A stretch of 64,000 bases of DNA from assembly GCF_963082655.1 (NCBI RefSeq), contig NC_081554.1:93068245-93132244 (forward strand), given 5' to 3'. The position numbers were made by a program, and so were the translations under genes. The stretch is from Stomoxys calcitrans. Its lineage: Eukaryota > Arthropoda > Insecta > Diptera > Muscidae. Positions 21,972 through 33,682 of the stretch are shown piece after piece; position 1 is the stretch's first letter, and each line of letters begins with the position of its first letter. The notes beneath the pieces were generated by a model, which made no database searches, had not been told where the DNA came from, and saw only the letters and a list, made by a program, of their open reading frames with translations.

Positions 21972-22672
21972 TAAGTCGAGCGGAGCCGACTATATAATAC
22001 CTTACAGCACCGAGCATACGTAATACTTTTAATAGATAGCACTCATATCCAAATTTAGTCAGACTTTAATTTTGCATACCTGTTGTAATATCGAATTGAA
22101 CCTTATACGATTTTCTTACGATGGTACGAAAATTGTGACTTCTATAGCCTTAAAAGTCTAAACGATTTCGATGAAATTTTGCGCACGTATTGGGGTGTCA
22201 ATTAAACCATCTTATGAAAAATTTTGTAGAGATCGGACCAAAATTGTGTCTTCTGCAGCCTTAAAAGGCCATATCAGATGAAAAATATATATGGGAGCTA
22301 TATCTAAATCTGGACCAATTTTTATGGAACTTTGCACACATGTGAGGACGTTAAATAAAACGCTCCATGCCAAATTTTGTAAAGATCAAACCAAAATTGT
22401 GCCTGCTACAGCCTTAAAAGACCATATCGGATGAAAGATATATATGAGAGCTTTATATAAAGCTGATCCGATTATGACGAAATTTTGCACATATATTGGG
22501 ATGTTACAAAAAGAACTTCGTGCCAAATTTTGTAAAGATCTGGCCAAAATTGTGCCTTCTACAGCCTTAATTGGTCAAATCGGACGAAAGCTGTATATGG
22601 GAGCTATATCTTAATCTGAACCGAATTAGATGAAATTTTGCACTGTACCACAGTGGTGGTGTAGGGTATAAA
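21972..22672 (-). mobile_element. R153-C element, both ends present
   Basis: The left end has the hairpin-like GTCGAGCGGAGCCGAC and then TATATAATACCTTACAGCACC. Modules carry AGCTATATC or AGCTTTATA starts at 22293, 22446 and 22599, exactly 153 bp apart. The right end is CTGTACCACAGTGG..GTAGGGTATAAAC, forming an inverted pair with the left TAATACC..CACC. No coding capacity is seen. Confidence 0.7.
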
Positions 22673-23339
22673 CACAGTAACATATCGTTAAAAAAAATTG
22701 CATGTTGTTTATAATGCATTTAATAACTTTTTTAAACAACCACCTTTGTTTGCCTTTGATATGGCAAAATATGCTCGGCGGATCGAGTTTTTCTTCCCCG
22801 AATTCGATAACTTTTTGAAAAATTACGATCGTAAGCAATGATCACATTTGTACTTACTTATGTGTACCACGGAAGTAGTGTGATTGCCACAGAAAAAAAG
22901 TCTGCCATTACACAAAAAACATGCATTGGGAAAAAGTACAGCTAATAGACAGGGTTGTCGAGCGTGGTTAATGTGGTAATTGTTTTCGCAATTAATACGA
23001 TTCAAATACAACATACCAACGCACGGCCCTTGAAGCCATTACACATAATATGGTTAAAAAGTCTTCTAACCAAAGACGAAACGCGTCCTATAGTGGTTGG
23101 TGTGTATTGCTATCTTTGGCTTAATTAGCCAGAGAAGGCCGATGGCCTAGGCAAGCTGTGACTCGAACCAGGTATCTTCGTTAAAAACTCCTGTAGACCA
23201 GTGGTTTGTCGGCTAGTGGAGCCTGGCGCAGCAACTTCGCCAGTTGAGATCGCAGTTTCAGACAACATGCTACGGCCTGATACCACCATCGTAGCTGTTG
23301 GGTCTTTGTAGTTCATTCTAAGTTTACTTCCGGAATCTA
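22673..23339. other. Unassigned DNA
   Basis: No repeat family is recognised. A minus-strand frame at 23125-23367 (80 codons, near-cognate GTG-like start, Ser/Thr-rich) overlaps the edge of a dispersed repeat and might be the start of a transposon ORF1. I cannot show that. Confidence 0.3.
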
Positions 23340-23530
23340 GGTCTGCCGTCCCACTGAAAACAGACACAGAACATCAACTGCCCAGTGGATTACACTATTG
23401 CAGCTGTGCTCGAGTGACTTATATTTTTTTTTTGTGAACAACTACCTATTACGAGTTGCAGAATATTCTTGCCGAGAGAAATAACAAAACGTCTGCTCCA
23501 CACAAGACAAATGTCCACTACAAATAAATG
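23340..23530. repeat. Dispersed repeat G, copy 1
   Basis: It matches 47182-47345 over about 160 bp with moderate divergence. Shared phrases are GAAAACAGACACAGAACATC, CTCGAGTGACTTATA, TATTACGAGTTGCAGAATAT and CTGCTCCAC. On the minus strand it lies upstream of the 80-codon frame, so it may be a transposon 5' region. Confidence 0.55.
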
Positions 23531-24534
23531 TTGTTTTAAACATTTGTTCCTTAATTGAATATGGCACATGAAAGAGTCTTCTATTAATTCACCTTCGCTT
23601 TTTATAGTTTCGCTTTTATGTTTAAAATTTCTGGAATAGCTTTTCCCTTTTCTTGAAATTGAGTTATACGCATTTGCCATAAACCATTTGGCATATTGTG
23701 AACCGTTCGTGTAGGGGCGATTTTAAAAATAGTTTGCACAATGAATGTTGGCTGAATGGGACTACTTCGCCACTAAGGCGATTGAGTTTTCGGAATTCGT
23801 CAATAGCATGTTGCCTGTTGCCATGGATGGTGCCTTGAGAAGCACGTGGCCTGGTAGGAGGTTGTCAATGCATCAAAGGACACAAAGCAAAAAATATGGC
23901 ACAATACACGCGCTCCATTTAAAGGACAAGAATTTTCCAATATCTGGCATAAAGTTTAAAATAAAATATTCACAATTAAATGCCTATGGCAAGGGGCGAC
24001 TGTAAAGTGGGCGCTAGAGGTTGTTTATTTAAAGATAACGAATTTTTAAAATTTTCTGTGAAAACCTCAGGGTAGATGGATACAAACGAACTCTTCGTCA
24101 ATAAGGTGTAGGATGGAATTGGGCCAATAGGTGATTGGTGTGGAAACTGTAGAACAGAGATCAAAATTAGAGAGTTGGCAAAACAACTTATGGTAATTAA
24201 TGATATTCTAAAGAGTGATAAGCTTATAACAAAAGGTTACCATACTAACCGATACCCTGATTTGGCTTTTTTATAGGCTTTAGAAGACATTATGTACGAA
24301 AAGTACATTTCGGCCCACAAGCAACCATTAGATAGAAGGCTTGGATTGATCTATAAATAGATATAGTGCCATATAATCTCTTTATAGAGATATTATAGTT
24401 CAAATTTAAACGAGACCATATGTTTGAATTTGAATTATTTTTCACGGCACGATTCACAAAAAAGTTTGCTTGTGGACAATTTCCTTTATGTGAAATTAAT
24501 TATTTTTTACGTGTAGTTATGGCTTCATAGTCAC
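23531..24534. other. Unassigned DNA
   Basis: No recognised repeat. An open frame at 23745-24005 (+, 86 codons) has no domain that I can name. AT-rich otherwise. Confidence 0.3.
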
Positions 24535-26885
24535 TGATATGCATTCGTCGGAAGCCATTAGGGAAATTGTGTCTGAGCCGAAAATCCTGGGGCGATAAGA
24601 AGTTTCGACTCCTTAAATTCACCAGCCCCTGATGATGTATCACCGGTTGAATTACAAGCTGTGTCTGATAGACTGGTTTCCTGTCTTAGGGAGATATACT
24701 CTGCTAGTATCAGAATGTCATATATACCTGTGGGATGGAGGGACACGAAGGTCATTTTCATTCCAAAAGCTGGAAAACCTTACCACACGAAGGCGAACGA
24801 TTTTCGCCCTAGTCATTAGTCTGTCATCCTTTATGCTGAAGACTCTTGAGAGGTTGATGGAAACATATCTTGGACAAAGATCTCTGGAGATCGCCTGTCG
24901 CGGCAGCAACATGCATATAGTTAAGGCAAATCCACTAAAACAGCCCTTCACTACCTAGTCGGCTTCATAGAGGGTTCTCTCACTGTCAAGGAATCTACAA
25001 TAGTAGCATTTCTTGACAGTGAAGGTGCTTTCAACAATGTAAAACCGACGTCAATCGTGAAGGAGTTGGAATTTCTAGGCATCAACTCTTTTGTAAGAAA
25101 GTTTATTAATAACTTATTTACTAAAAGATGCATTACGGCAGGCTTGGGATCTGTGGATCTAAAAAGAGGTGTACTGCCTTCTCTTCTTTGGAATATAGCC
25201 ATTAATAATATATTATTGTCTCTGGAAGAAAAAGGTGTAAAAGTGGTCTTGTAAGCTGATGACGTGACAATTGCGGTTAGGTGATTCCCATCACTCTAAG
25301 AGATATACCTCAGGAAGCTCTACGTGCAACAGCAAAGTGGGCTACCGAAAGTGGTCTGGGTATAAATCCGTGCAAGACAGAAGTAGTTCTTTTCGGCAGG
25401 AGATACAAGTCGCCTACAATGAAACCTGTCTCCTTGGGTGAAGAGAATTTTCCATTTACAGAAAGCGCAAAATACCTGGGTGTTTTGCTGGACAGGAAAC
25501 TGAACTTCAAATCCAACATTTTGGAAAGGTCAAGAAAGGCCACTCTTGCCCTATACACCTGCAAGAGAGCCATTGGAAAAAGTTGGGGAATTTAGACCGC
25601 GTGTCATGCAATGGGTATGTACTGCAGTTGTCAGACCTATAATGCTATATGGTGTTGTGGTCTGGTGGACGACTACTCCAACTACTGCTCGATACTTAAC
25701 CGGATCCAAAGGATGACTTGTTAGTGCATCACAGCCGCACTGAGGAGGACACCATATGATGCACTGAATTTAATGCAACATCTAACCTCACTACCGTGAG
25801 GTTAAGGGAGATTTCTCATTGGTCATGTGGCGGCCACGGACACTGTGTTATACCTGATATAATATCCGATGTCCCAGGCAGTGTGCATTACACCCTACCT
25901 GAGCCACTTTTTGATAAAAATTGCTGTACCATTATTCCTGATAGAACCGATTGAAACTACGATATCCCTAGTAACAGAAGTTACAAAGACTTCTATACGG
26001 ATGGTTGCAAACTAAACGACCAGGTGGGCTTTGGGGTGTACTACTCTAAAGATCTGGAAGTGGTCACATCGTAGAGGTTACTCGATCACTGCAGTGTATA
26101 TCAAGCAGAGATCCTTGCAATTAAGGAAGTGGTGGAATGGCTAAGATTTAATGTCATTACGACGATTGGCATAAATATCTTTAGCCATGCAGCCATTAAA
26201 TCTATGGAGAACGTATTTCTGAACACAAAAACCACCCTCGACTGTCCAGATCTCTCAACGAGATGACTGAACCGTTCAAAATCTACCTGTTCTGGGTGCC
26301 GAGCCACAGAGATATCCTAGGGAATTCCAAAGCAGACGAGCTTGCGAGACTAGGAACTTCTTACACACTCCAGGGATACTGGAATCTGTGGGTATGCCTC
26401 TAGCGACTTGAGAGCTAAGTATTGAGGACCAGGCCCGAAGGCCAACAAACGATAGATGGTCACAAAGAGGGGACTGTGAACATTCCAAAGCTATGTGGCT
26501 TCATGTGGACTTGAAGAGGTATACCGCTTTGCTGTCATTGTGTCCGTCATGACAGGTCACTGTCTAATCGGAAAACTTGCTGACAGACTGAAGGTTGCTA
26601 GCAACGACTTTTGCAGAAGCTCTAGGTACATCGAGGAGGAAGAGACTATAGAAAGCCTTCCCGCACTAGCAGTCAGAAAGAGTTCCATTTTAGGTCCTCA
26701 TTTCTTTGAGAACCTGTCTGATTTAGCGGATGTGAACATTCGCAAGTTATTGGGCTTTTAAAGCGATCTGGATGGTTCAAAGGTACGAACTAGAAGGCAT
26801 TTTCCTTCTTCTGTTCCTTTGGTATCACAATGGACGAAAACATCTAAGTTAGTCTGATGGCAGACTGCTACTTAAATCTAACCTA
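24535..26885 (+). mobile_element. LINE-alpha copy: RT, RNase H and 3' end
   Basis: This is the longest continuous LINE-alpha here. RT begins near 24600 (SPAPDDVSPVELQAVSDRL, then VIFIPKAGKP), continues through SLTVKESTIVAFLDSEGAFN (about 25000) and LPSLLWNIAINN, and reaches the catalytic box at about 25245. There TAT of YADD has become TAA, giving *ADDV, a direct loss of function. The thumb shows WATESGLGINPCKTEVVLF and YLGVLLDRKLNFKSN. RNase H follows from about 25990 (TDGCKLND, AEILAIKEVVEWLRFN, SHAAIKSME, HRDILGNSKADELARLGT across frames), then GHCLIGKLADRL, FCRSS, PALAVRKSS. The 3' end CTGATGGCAGACTGCTACTT is followed by a short CTAACCTAAG tail. The N-terminal endonuclease is missing. Confidence 0.9.
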
Positions 26886-27642
26886 AGCTATGGCTTCAAA
26901 GTTGTAAACTTAATTACTGTGAAGAATATACACATACCCTATTAAGCTATAAAATAATATTCGATGTGTTGTAAGTCGTAAAATAAGTTAAAACCATCCC
27001 ATGGCCGTTAGATAATATCCAGAAAAAACATTTCCTTTAACTGAAACAAAATTTAATGTTGTATAGTTTTTGACATTGCTCTTAAGCCTTATGAACAATT
27101 AGAAAAACTTTATGGCAACCCCAAATTTGTCCAATCCCTATTTACAATACAGAAATAAATAAATTCCTTTACAATTAATTAGCAACAAGTGTAACGGATT
27201 CTCTTACTTTCAACAGCAAAGTCATTTCATGTATAACCCATACCAAACTACAGCGAAAACCACAATTTTCAATGGAAATATTATGTGCCTATGTCTGTGT
27301 CGCATTGCTAATCTATGATTGCTATCTATGGCTTTGTGGTAGTAAAAGTGTGGGTAATTAAGAGAATTTAAAGTAAAATACATATGCGTATCGTACATAA
27401 CCTTTATATTTGTATTTCTTCTAATAAGCAAATATTTGGGCAGTCATATAAATATCTGGCATAATCATCAAAAATGGTTTTATTGTTTTTCTAAGTATTC
27501 TCTAGTATGGTTTAAACAATTTTGCATGTTCTCAAACCGATGGTCGAAGCACTTTTTCCACCTCAAGAGAGAAACCTCCAAAATATGTTTATTGAACGCT
27601 TCAACAGCACCTTCTGGCAAAGAAAATCGTTGACCAAATATT
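26886..27642. other. Single-copy DNA, no gene seen
   Basis: AT-rich, without a recognised repeat or domain. Frames at 27222-27431 and 27480-27686 (-) and 27436-27633 (+) are unsupported. Confidence 0.4.
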
Positions 27643-28732
27643 TTTATACCCACCACCGAAGGATGGGGGTATATTAATATTATCATTCCGTTTGCAACAT
27701 ATCGAAATATCCATTTCCGACCCTATAAAGTGTATGTATTCTTGATCAAAGTAAAAATCTAAGACGATCTAGCCATGTCTATCCGTATGTCCGTCCGTCT
27801 GTTTGTTGAAATCACGCTACAGTCTTCAAAAAAAACATATTGAGCAGAAACTTTGCACAGATTAATTTTTTGTTCATAAGCAGGTTAAGTTTGAAGATGG
27901 GCTATATCGGACTATATCTGGATATAGTCCCCATATAGACCGATCCGTCGATTTAAGGCCTTAGGCCCATAAAAGCCACATTTATAATCCGATTTTGCTG
28001 CAATTTAGGACAGTGAGTTGTGTTAGGCCCTTCGACATCCTTCTTTAATTTGGCCCAGATCGGTCCAGATTTGGGTATAGCTGCGATATAGACCTATCTC
28101 TCGATTTGTGGTTTTGGGCCCATAAAAAGCGCATTTATTGTCCAATGTCGCCGAAATTTGGGAGAGTGAGTTTAGTTAAGCCCCTCGAAATTTATTTGCA
28201 ATTTCAACTAGATCGATCAAGATTTGGATATAGCTGCCACATAGACCTCTCGATTTAAGGTTTCGGGCCTATAAAAACGCATTTATTGATTGATGTCGCC
28301 GAAATTTGGGACAGTAAGTTGGGTCAGGCCCTTTGACATTATTCTTCAATTTGGCTCAGATCGGTCCAGATTTGGATGTAGCTACCATATAGACCGATCT
28401 CTCCATTTAAGGTTTTGGGTCCATAAAAAGCGCATTTTATGTCCGATTTCGATGAAATTTGGGACTGTGAGTTGTATTAGGCTTCTCGATATCGTATATG
28501 GTTCCAATCGGTTTATTTTTAGAAATAGTTACTAAAAAGTCCAATATTTTGTTATACACAATTAAACAATGACTTGTACATATTAGTATTTGGTTCAAAT
28601 CGGAACATATTTCGATATAGCTGCTATGGGGCATAAGGTATGCATTTTTCACCGGATTTTGACGAAAGGTGGTTTACATATACACCCGAGGTGGTGGGTT
28701 CGGGCCCGGCCGAACTTAACGCTTTTTACTTG
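27643..28732 (+). mobile_element. R153-B element, near complete
   Basis: The left end is TTTTATACCCACCACCGAAG and GGATGGGGGTATA. The core CATGTCTATCCGTATGTCCG with CCGTCCGTCTG follows, then about five modules with CATATAGACCGATC and ATTTGGGACAGTGAGTTG. The right end is GAGGTGGTGGGTTCGGGCCC and GGCCGAACTTAACGC, then TTTTTACTTG. The hairpin stem GTTCGG..CCGAAC is kept, although the usual TATCCAAAG before it is deleted. It is non-coding. Confidence 0.8.
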
Positions 28733-28744
28733 CTTTTCTTAAGG

Positions 28745-28975
28745 TGCGGGAATAAAAATAAGTAATTGGATGCCAGTTCAGGGGAGTGCAGTGGATGATC
28801 CATCAATTCTGTTTTCGGCCGGTCAAAGGAGCTTTGGTTTGAGCCGATGTGTGGTAGCTCGCATTGTCATGGTGAAGAACATTCGTTTTTCGAATTTTTC
28901 CAAACACTTCAGGCGAATTGTGGCGTACGACTCGGTATTGACCGTCCTACGTTGCTCATGCGGTACAGTTGTCAC
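28745..28975 (-). mobile_element. Mariner-like transposase fragment (catalytic core)
   Basis: On the minus strand the frame reads TVNTESYATIRLKCLEKFEK and then, after a frameshift, NVLHHDNASYHTSAQTKAPL. A second frameshift leads to LMDHPLHSPELASN. HHDNA..HTSA and HP.YSP.LAP are hallmarks of mariner-family transposases; the D of HHDN is the second catalytic aspartate. Only this central piece is left: no N-terminal DNA-binding domain, no terminal inverted repeats, two frameshifts. It abuts the hairpin end of an R153-B. Confidence 0.75.
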
Positions 28976-29337
28976 ACTAAAAAAAGTGACCCCTGAATTA
29001 AAGAAAAAAGAACTAAATCATGGTAAAATTTTACTTTTTTTCCTTCCGTTTAGTTTACTCAAATTATTATTTTAGGTATATACAAATGAACTTAAATTTA
29101 ATTAAAATTTACAAAATGTTGTAATATCTATGCTTTAGAGATATTTTAAGGACACCGAAATTCAATATGTTCTTAACCAAAATTGAAGAAAGTATTTCGT
29201 TTTCATTATAACAAACTTCTTCAATTGAAGTCTAATGATTACCTTTTAACTAATACATAATATATTCGAATATAGTGGAATATTTCTCCAATCCTTTGTT
29301 ATGTAAATAGTTTCCAACGTTTGTAGTAAGAATATAA
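28976..29337. other. AT-rich DNA, nothing recognised
   Basis: No repeat and no domain are seen between the mariner fragment and a LINE-beta 3' end. Confidence 0.4.
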
Positions 29338-29642
29338 TGGTTAGGTTAGGTTAGGTTTAAAAAAGGGTGCATATATTAATCCGGCCCATGCTACTATGGA
29401 CGTACACCTAAGCCAGTAATCGGCTTGTTGTGCGCTTTAAAAACTATAAAGTAACCTCTAAAAATTAAATTTTAGGTAAGGAATCCCGTGCTACTTACAA
29501 AATGCTTAATTGTTTTCAATACCACTCCCCTAAGTTGGTTCATGTCTGGTATTGTGTCTCCACCTAAATGCCGGTATCTATTAGACGCGAAAAGCGGGCA
29601 TTGACAAAGGAAATGCTCCAACGTCTCATCATCATGCCGAAG
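29338..29642 (-). mobile_element. LINE-beta 3' end
   Basis: The left end GGTTAGGTTAGGTTAGGTTT is the reverse complement of a (CCTAA)n tail. Then come CAGTAATCGGCTTGTTGTGC and the last ORF2 codons (on the minus strand, DDETLEHFLCQCPLFAS-like, then YRHLGGDTIPDM). It is truncated in the Cys/His region. Confidence 0.75.
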
Positions 29643-29811
29643 AAACAGGTGACCATTTGCTTCGAAGTGCTTCTTCCACGAACAACTTTCTTTGGATTTG
29701 GAATAGCCAGGGCCTCTTCTAGTTTGTGACGGTTTAGATGAAAGGAAAAGTCAATTTTTCCAATAAAATTTAAGATATTTTATTTAACCATTTTTTAAGA
29801 ATGAAGAAGTA

Positions 29812-30430
29812 AAAGCGTGCTAAGTTCGGCCAGGCCGAATACCCTCTACCATGGATAAGATTTGTCAAGTTCTTCGCCAAGAATTGCTAGATATTGGAAC
29901 TATATCAGGGTAAAAAAGACTCGGGTCATACTTGGTTTGGATGATGCAGACCATAGTAGAAGTCAAAAGTGCAAATTTGTACATGAACATTTCTTTAAGG
30001 AACAGGGGCAAACATTTCACATTTCAATGAATGATGTACGATTCAAGTTTTTAGTTCAATGATAAGGGGCCTCATTTTTATAGCCGGGTCTGATCGGCGC
30101 GCCGCAGTACGACTCACAAATGTCGCAAGCATTGGGAGGGGATAGCCACCGCTGAAAGCTTTTTGTGATGTTCACATCAGGATTCGAACCCTGGCTTTCA
30201 GCGTCATAGGTGGACATGCTTACTTCTGCGCCACGGTGGCCCCTAGTAGAAGTAGAAGTTATTATGCAATATTTCTTGGTAGTATGGGTTCAAGAAGGGC
30301 ATTTGGGATATTGGTTTATATGGTAGCTATGTCAGATTTTAGGCCGATGTAGGGCATACTTGGCACGTATTTTGGAGGTAATAATAGAATATATTGTGCA
30401 TTTTAGCTAAATCGGATAATGATTGCTTAT
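29812..30430 (-). mobile_element. R153-A fragment interrupted by a tSINE
   Basis: The hairpin end AGCGTGCTAAGTTCGGCCAG and ACCCTCTACCATGG leads to CCATAGTAGAAGT at 29963. Then the SINE intervenes, and the element resumes at 30254 with AGAAGTTATTATGCAATATT and one module (TTTATATGGTAGCTATGTC). Removing the SINE restores the order seen at 4785-5750. Confidence 0.75.
29964..30243 (-). mobile_element. Full-length tSINE with 10-bp target-site duplication
   Basis: On the minus strand it begins GGGGCCACCGTGGCGCAGAA, has the B box GGTTCGAATCC, the body, and the tail GCCCCTGTTCCTTAAAG..CAAATTTGCACTTTT. TAGTAGAAGT flanks it at 29954-29963 and 30244-30253. At 280 bp this defines the full element length. 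It was mobilised by a LINE in trans; which LINE is not known. Confidence 0.85.
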
Positions 30431-30749
30431 ATCTAAATTCATCTGATCTATACTGACTATACTGCTACAGAACAGAGATTCTCATCAATCAGAATCGATG
30501 GAACTTGCCATGGCTGGTGGATCTGCTAACTTGCCACTACCAATTGGAAATCACCAACAGCGATTTAAATTTCAATACAACGACTGCAGCTTCATCGACA
30601 GTAAAAAGGAGGTGACAATTGAACACCTTTACCATACCTGGCAAACAACAATGCAAATTCAATTGTTAAACTTACATTTCCATGACATGTAATGTACTGG
30701 AGAACCAAGATAGGACTGTGTACAGGCAGTGATACCTACACCAAATGCG
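30431..30749. other. Short unassigned DNA
   Basis: A 64-codon frame at 30498-30692 (+) has no recognised domain. No repeat family is seen. Confidence 0.3.
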
Positions 30750-31678
30750 AAGTTAAGGGAAGTTAGATTTTATATACCCTCCACCATGGATAGTATTTGT
30801 CGAGTTCTTAGCGCGATATCTCTTTTAAGGCAAACAAAAAATAATGAATAAGAACTTTTGTGGTATTATAGTTCGATTCGGACCATAAATGAATTGAATG
30901 CTGAACATTATAGAAGTCATTGTGTAATACTTTAGACCATTCGGATAAGAATTGTGCCTTGAAGGGACTCAAGAAGCAAAATTGGGAGATCAGTCTATAT
31001 GGGAGCTGTATCAAGCTATAGATCTATTCAGACCATATTGGACACGTATATTGAAGGTCATTAGAGAAGGCGTTGTGGTTCACGAAGTCAAAATCGCTGA
31101 TCGGTTTATATGGCAGCTATATCAGATTATGTACCGTTTGGCACCATATTAAGCACCGTTGCTGGAAGTCATAACAAAACACCTCATGCAAAAACACAAT
31201 TTCAGCCAAATCGGAAAAGACCCTATGGAGGCTGAAGAAGTCAACACCCCAGATCGGGTTATGGACCGATTTGAACCTCACTTAACGCTGTTGGAAATCA
31301 TTACAAAACACCTTTTGCAAAATTTTAGCTAAATCGGATAAGAATTGCGCCCTCTAGTGACTCAAGAAGTCAAGATCCAAGATTGGTTCATAGGGCAGCT
31401 TTATCAAAACATGGACCAATATGAACCATTTACTATCCCAATCGATCAACACAAATAAGAAGTATTCGTGCAAAATTTCAAGCGGCTAGCTTTATTCCTT
31501 CGAAAGTTAGCGTGTTTTCGACAGACAGACGTACGGACGGGCATTGCTAAATCGACTTAAAATGACATGGCGATCAAGAATATATATACTTTTTGGGGTC
31601 TCAGAAGAATGTTTCGAGGATTTACAAATAGGATGAGGAAATTAGTATACCCACATCCTATGGTGGAGGGTATAAAAA
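30750..31678 (-). mobile_element. R153-A element, hairpin degraded
   Basis: The left end is TATATACCCTCCACCATGGA, but the hairpin before it has decayed. Modules, the CAAGCGGCTAGCTTTATTCC block, the core GACAGACGTACGGACGGGC, TCAAGAATATATATACTTTT and the right end CATCCTATGGTGGAGGGTAT complete the element. The left and right ends form the inverted pair TATACCCTCCACCAT/ATGGTGGAGGGTATA. Confidence 0.8.
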
Positions 31679-33127
31679 CAATGAAAATTCGATATAAAGT
31701 TGAACGTTTCTTCACTTGTTCTTGTAAATTACCTCAAATATCATGAGAGAGTTCTTTTATTAAATGGTATATTGACATACTAAATTAGCCAAAGATGTGG
31801 TGAGCATAAACCCTCAAACCAAAAGAAAACTAAGCTCAAATGATTTGAAACTTCCACTAAAGTTCAAGAATGTTTAGAATTTTCTTAGGGCATCCCATTT
31901 TTAATGCATATACTCTGTCCAATCGTTGAACACGCAACTTATTTTGGTTGCATCGGTAATGTGACAATTTATCCGACAGCAAAGTAACGTGAACTTGTCT
32001 GTAACGAAATAGCATGGCCACAGATTGGGGAAATAAGTGTGGGTAATAATACCTAACATATCTGTTGTATTGTTGGGATAACTATTTTCATACTAAGACA
32101 TATTTTATTCATAAAGTACTTATCCTCACATAAAATATCCTACTTTTGATGACACCTAAAAATAGTATATATGTTGGAAGCTACATATGTGACTGTTTTT
32201 CTTCGTATATGGCGTCAAAACAAACACTCATGTACTTGAACTCATCTTCACTTGGTATGGATGTTTAGAAGGGAACATTTGTTATTGTATTTTTTTCCTA
32301 TTAAAGTTTTTACAAAGTTTTTTTGTTTTTCTACTAGACCTGTGGGATTCGAAACTTTCCTTTTATTTCCTGCTGTCCACAATTGCTATTGGAAATAGAT
32401 GTTGTTGTCTCGATATGGACACTTTTCCGTTAGGTCACACGCACACACATAAATTATTAAACGAAAGTTATTTTGTTCAACCAAAATATACATCAAACAA
32501 AAATAACTTTTGGGCCATCCAAACACATGTGCTTGTATTTCAAAATCGCGTTATGCAGGACTAGAAGAACAATTCAATCTTCTGCCACGCTAGCACTTAA
32601 AGCAAATGTTACCGACATGTTGTCAATGCGTGATGTCAATCATTCAATTTACTCTGAAAAAGAAGCTTTCTACTACGTCAATTGCAGTGAAATTTATGAA
32701 GACACATATATGGCCAAAAAATGCGTTTGGATTGGGGATTTGATAAGTCATAACGAATAAATGTGTGGCTTTCTACAGTATTCCAAAAGGAAAAATATTC
32801 ATTTTATTTTTCTACAACCATGCAATAGACTTTATTAGAACAGTTGCCAAACTGAAACTTAGAACGGAAGAATTGCTTGTTCATCATTCATTTCATTTTT
32901 CCACGAACCGACCATTAGGAACAAAAAAACAAAAAACTGTTTTTAGTAATGAATACTGTTCTGGGTTTGGGTTTAAATTTAAGGTGAGTCCTTTTTATAG
33001 TCTTGTGTTAATAGCGCTAGGGCGAAACTCTCATGCGCAGCCAATTCAGCACTTGTACAGGTATTCGTGGGCCACCCTATTAAAGCTATAACGATCACTG
33101 CTAAGTATTGCGTGTTACCGAAGCTTT
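31679..33127. other. Single-copy DNA, no supported gene
   Basis: Two + frames, 32473-32760 (95 codons) and 32765-33091 (108 codons), follow each other closely but show no domain, no splice context and no bias that I can judge. I do not call them genes. Confidence 0.35.
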
Positions 33128-33300
33128 AGAGTAAGTAAGGTTAGGCACCAGACTCACTCAGGCATTTTAGACCATTGTGATGCCACAGCACTAAGAGAAG
33201 GGAGATGCATTTTAATTCTTATCGTTGAATAGGCCAAATTGCTTTAAATAACCTAAAAATTGCGAGTGTGTACATTCATTAACTCAGGCTTCAAACTTTC
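33128..33300 (-). mobile_element. Divergent LINE-alpha 3' end
   Basis: AAGGTTAGGCACCAGACTCA, TTGTGATGCCACAGC, GAAGGGAGATGC and CCTAAAAATTGCGAGTG match the LINE-alpha 3' untranslated end and last codons in order, with many changes. It is an old fragment. Confidence 0.55.
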
Positions 33301-33460
33301 AAATTAATGAAAACAAGATTGTGCCATGTACTCTTGAAACGCGCACAATTTAGAGCTGGCAAAATATCGATGATACTATCGATATTTAAATTTTGTTGCT
33401 AAATATCGATTGTTATTATTGTTTTTCTATCGATAATTTCACAAAGTTCCTCCATTTGCA

Positions 33461-33545
33461 AAAAAAAAAAAAAAAAAAAACAAGTAAAAGTGTGCCAAGT
33501 TCTGGCGGGGAAAATCTAGTAAACCCACCGCCCTGGAATCTGCTA
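33461..33545 (-). mobile_element. R153 hairpin-end tip after an A tract
   Basis: A run of about 20 A's is followed by CAAGTAAAAGTGTGCCAAGT and TCTGGCGGGG..AAACCCACCGCCCTGG. This is the outer 60 bp of an R153 element with the hairpin mutated. The rest of the element is absent. Confidence 0.5.
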
Positions 33546-33566
33546 ACAATTTATACAAAATAAATT

Positions 33567-33682
33567 TAGGTTAGATTGAAAAGAGGGTGCAGATATTAAT
33601 CCACCCAATGCCACTATGGACATACACCTAAGCCAGTAATCGACTTGTTGTGCGCTCTAAAAACTTTAAAGTAACCTCTAAG
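33567..33682 (-). mobile_element. Solo LINE-beta 3' terminus
   Basis: GGTTAGATTGAAAAGAGGGT through TTGTTGTGCGCTCTAAAAAC to AAGTAACCTCTAA is the terminal 116 bp of LINE-beta only. A second, longer copy begins immediately at 33683 in the same orientation. Confidence 0.7.

Noticed and set aside
32473..33091. Two adjacent open frames as a host gene
   Set aside because: No recognisable domain, no splice sites tying them together, and frames of this length occur by chance in 64 kb.
33360..33440. ATCGAT-rich palindromes as a regulatory cluster
   Set aside because: Similar TATCGATA strings occur at 37390 and 38310 next to repeats; too short and common to support a function.
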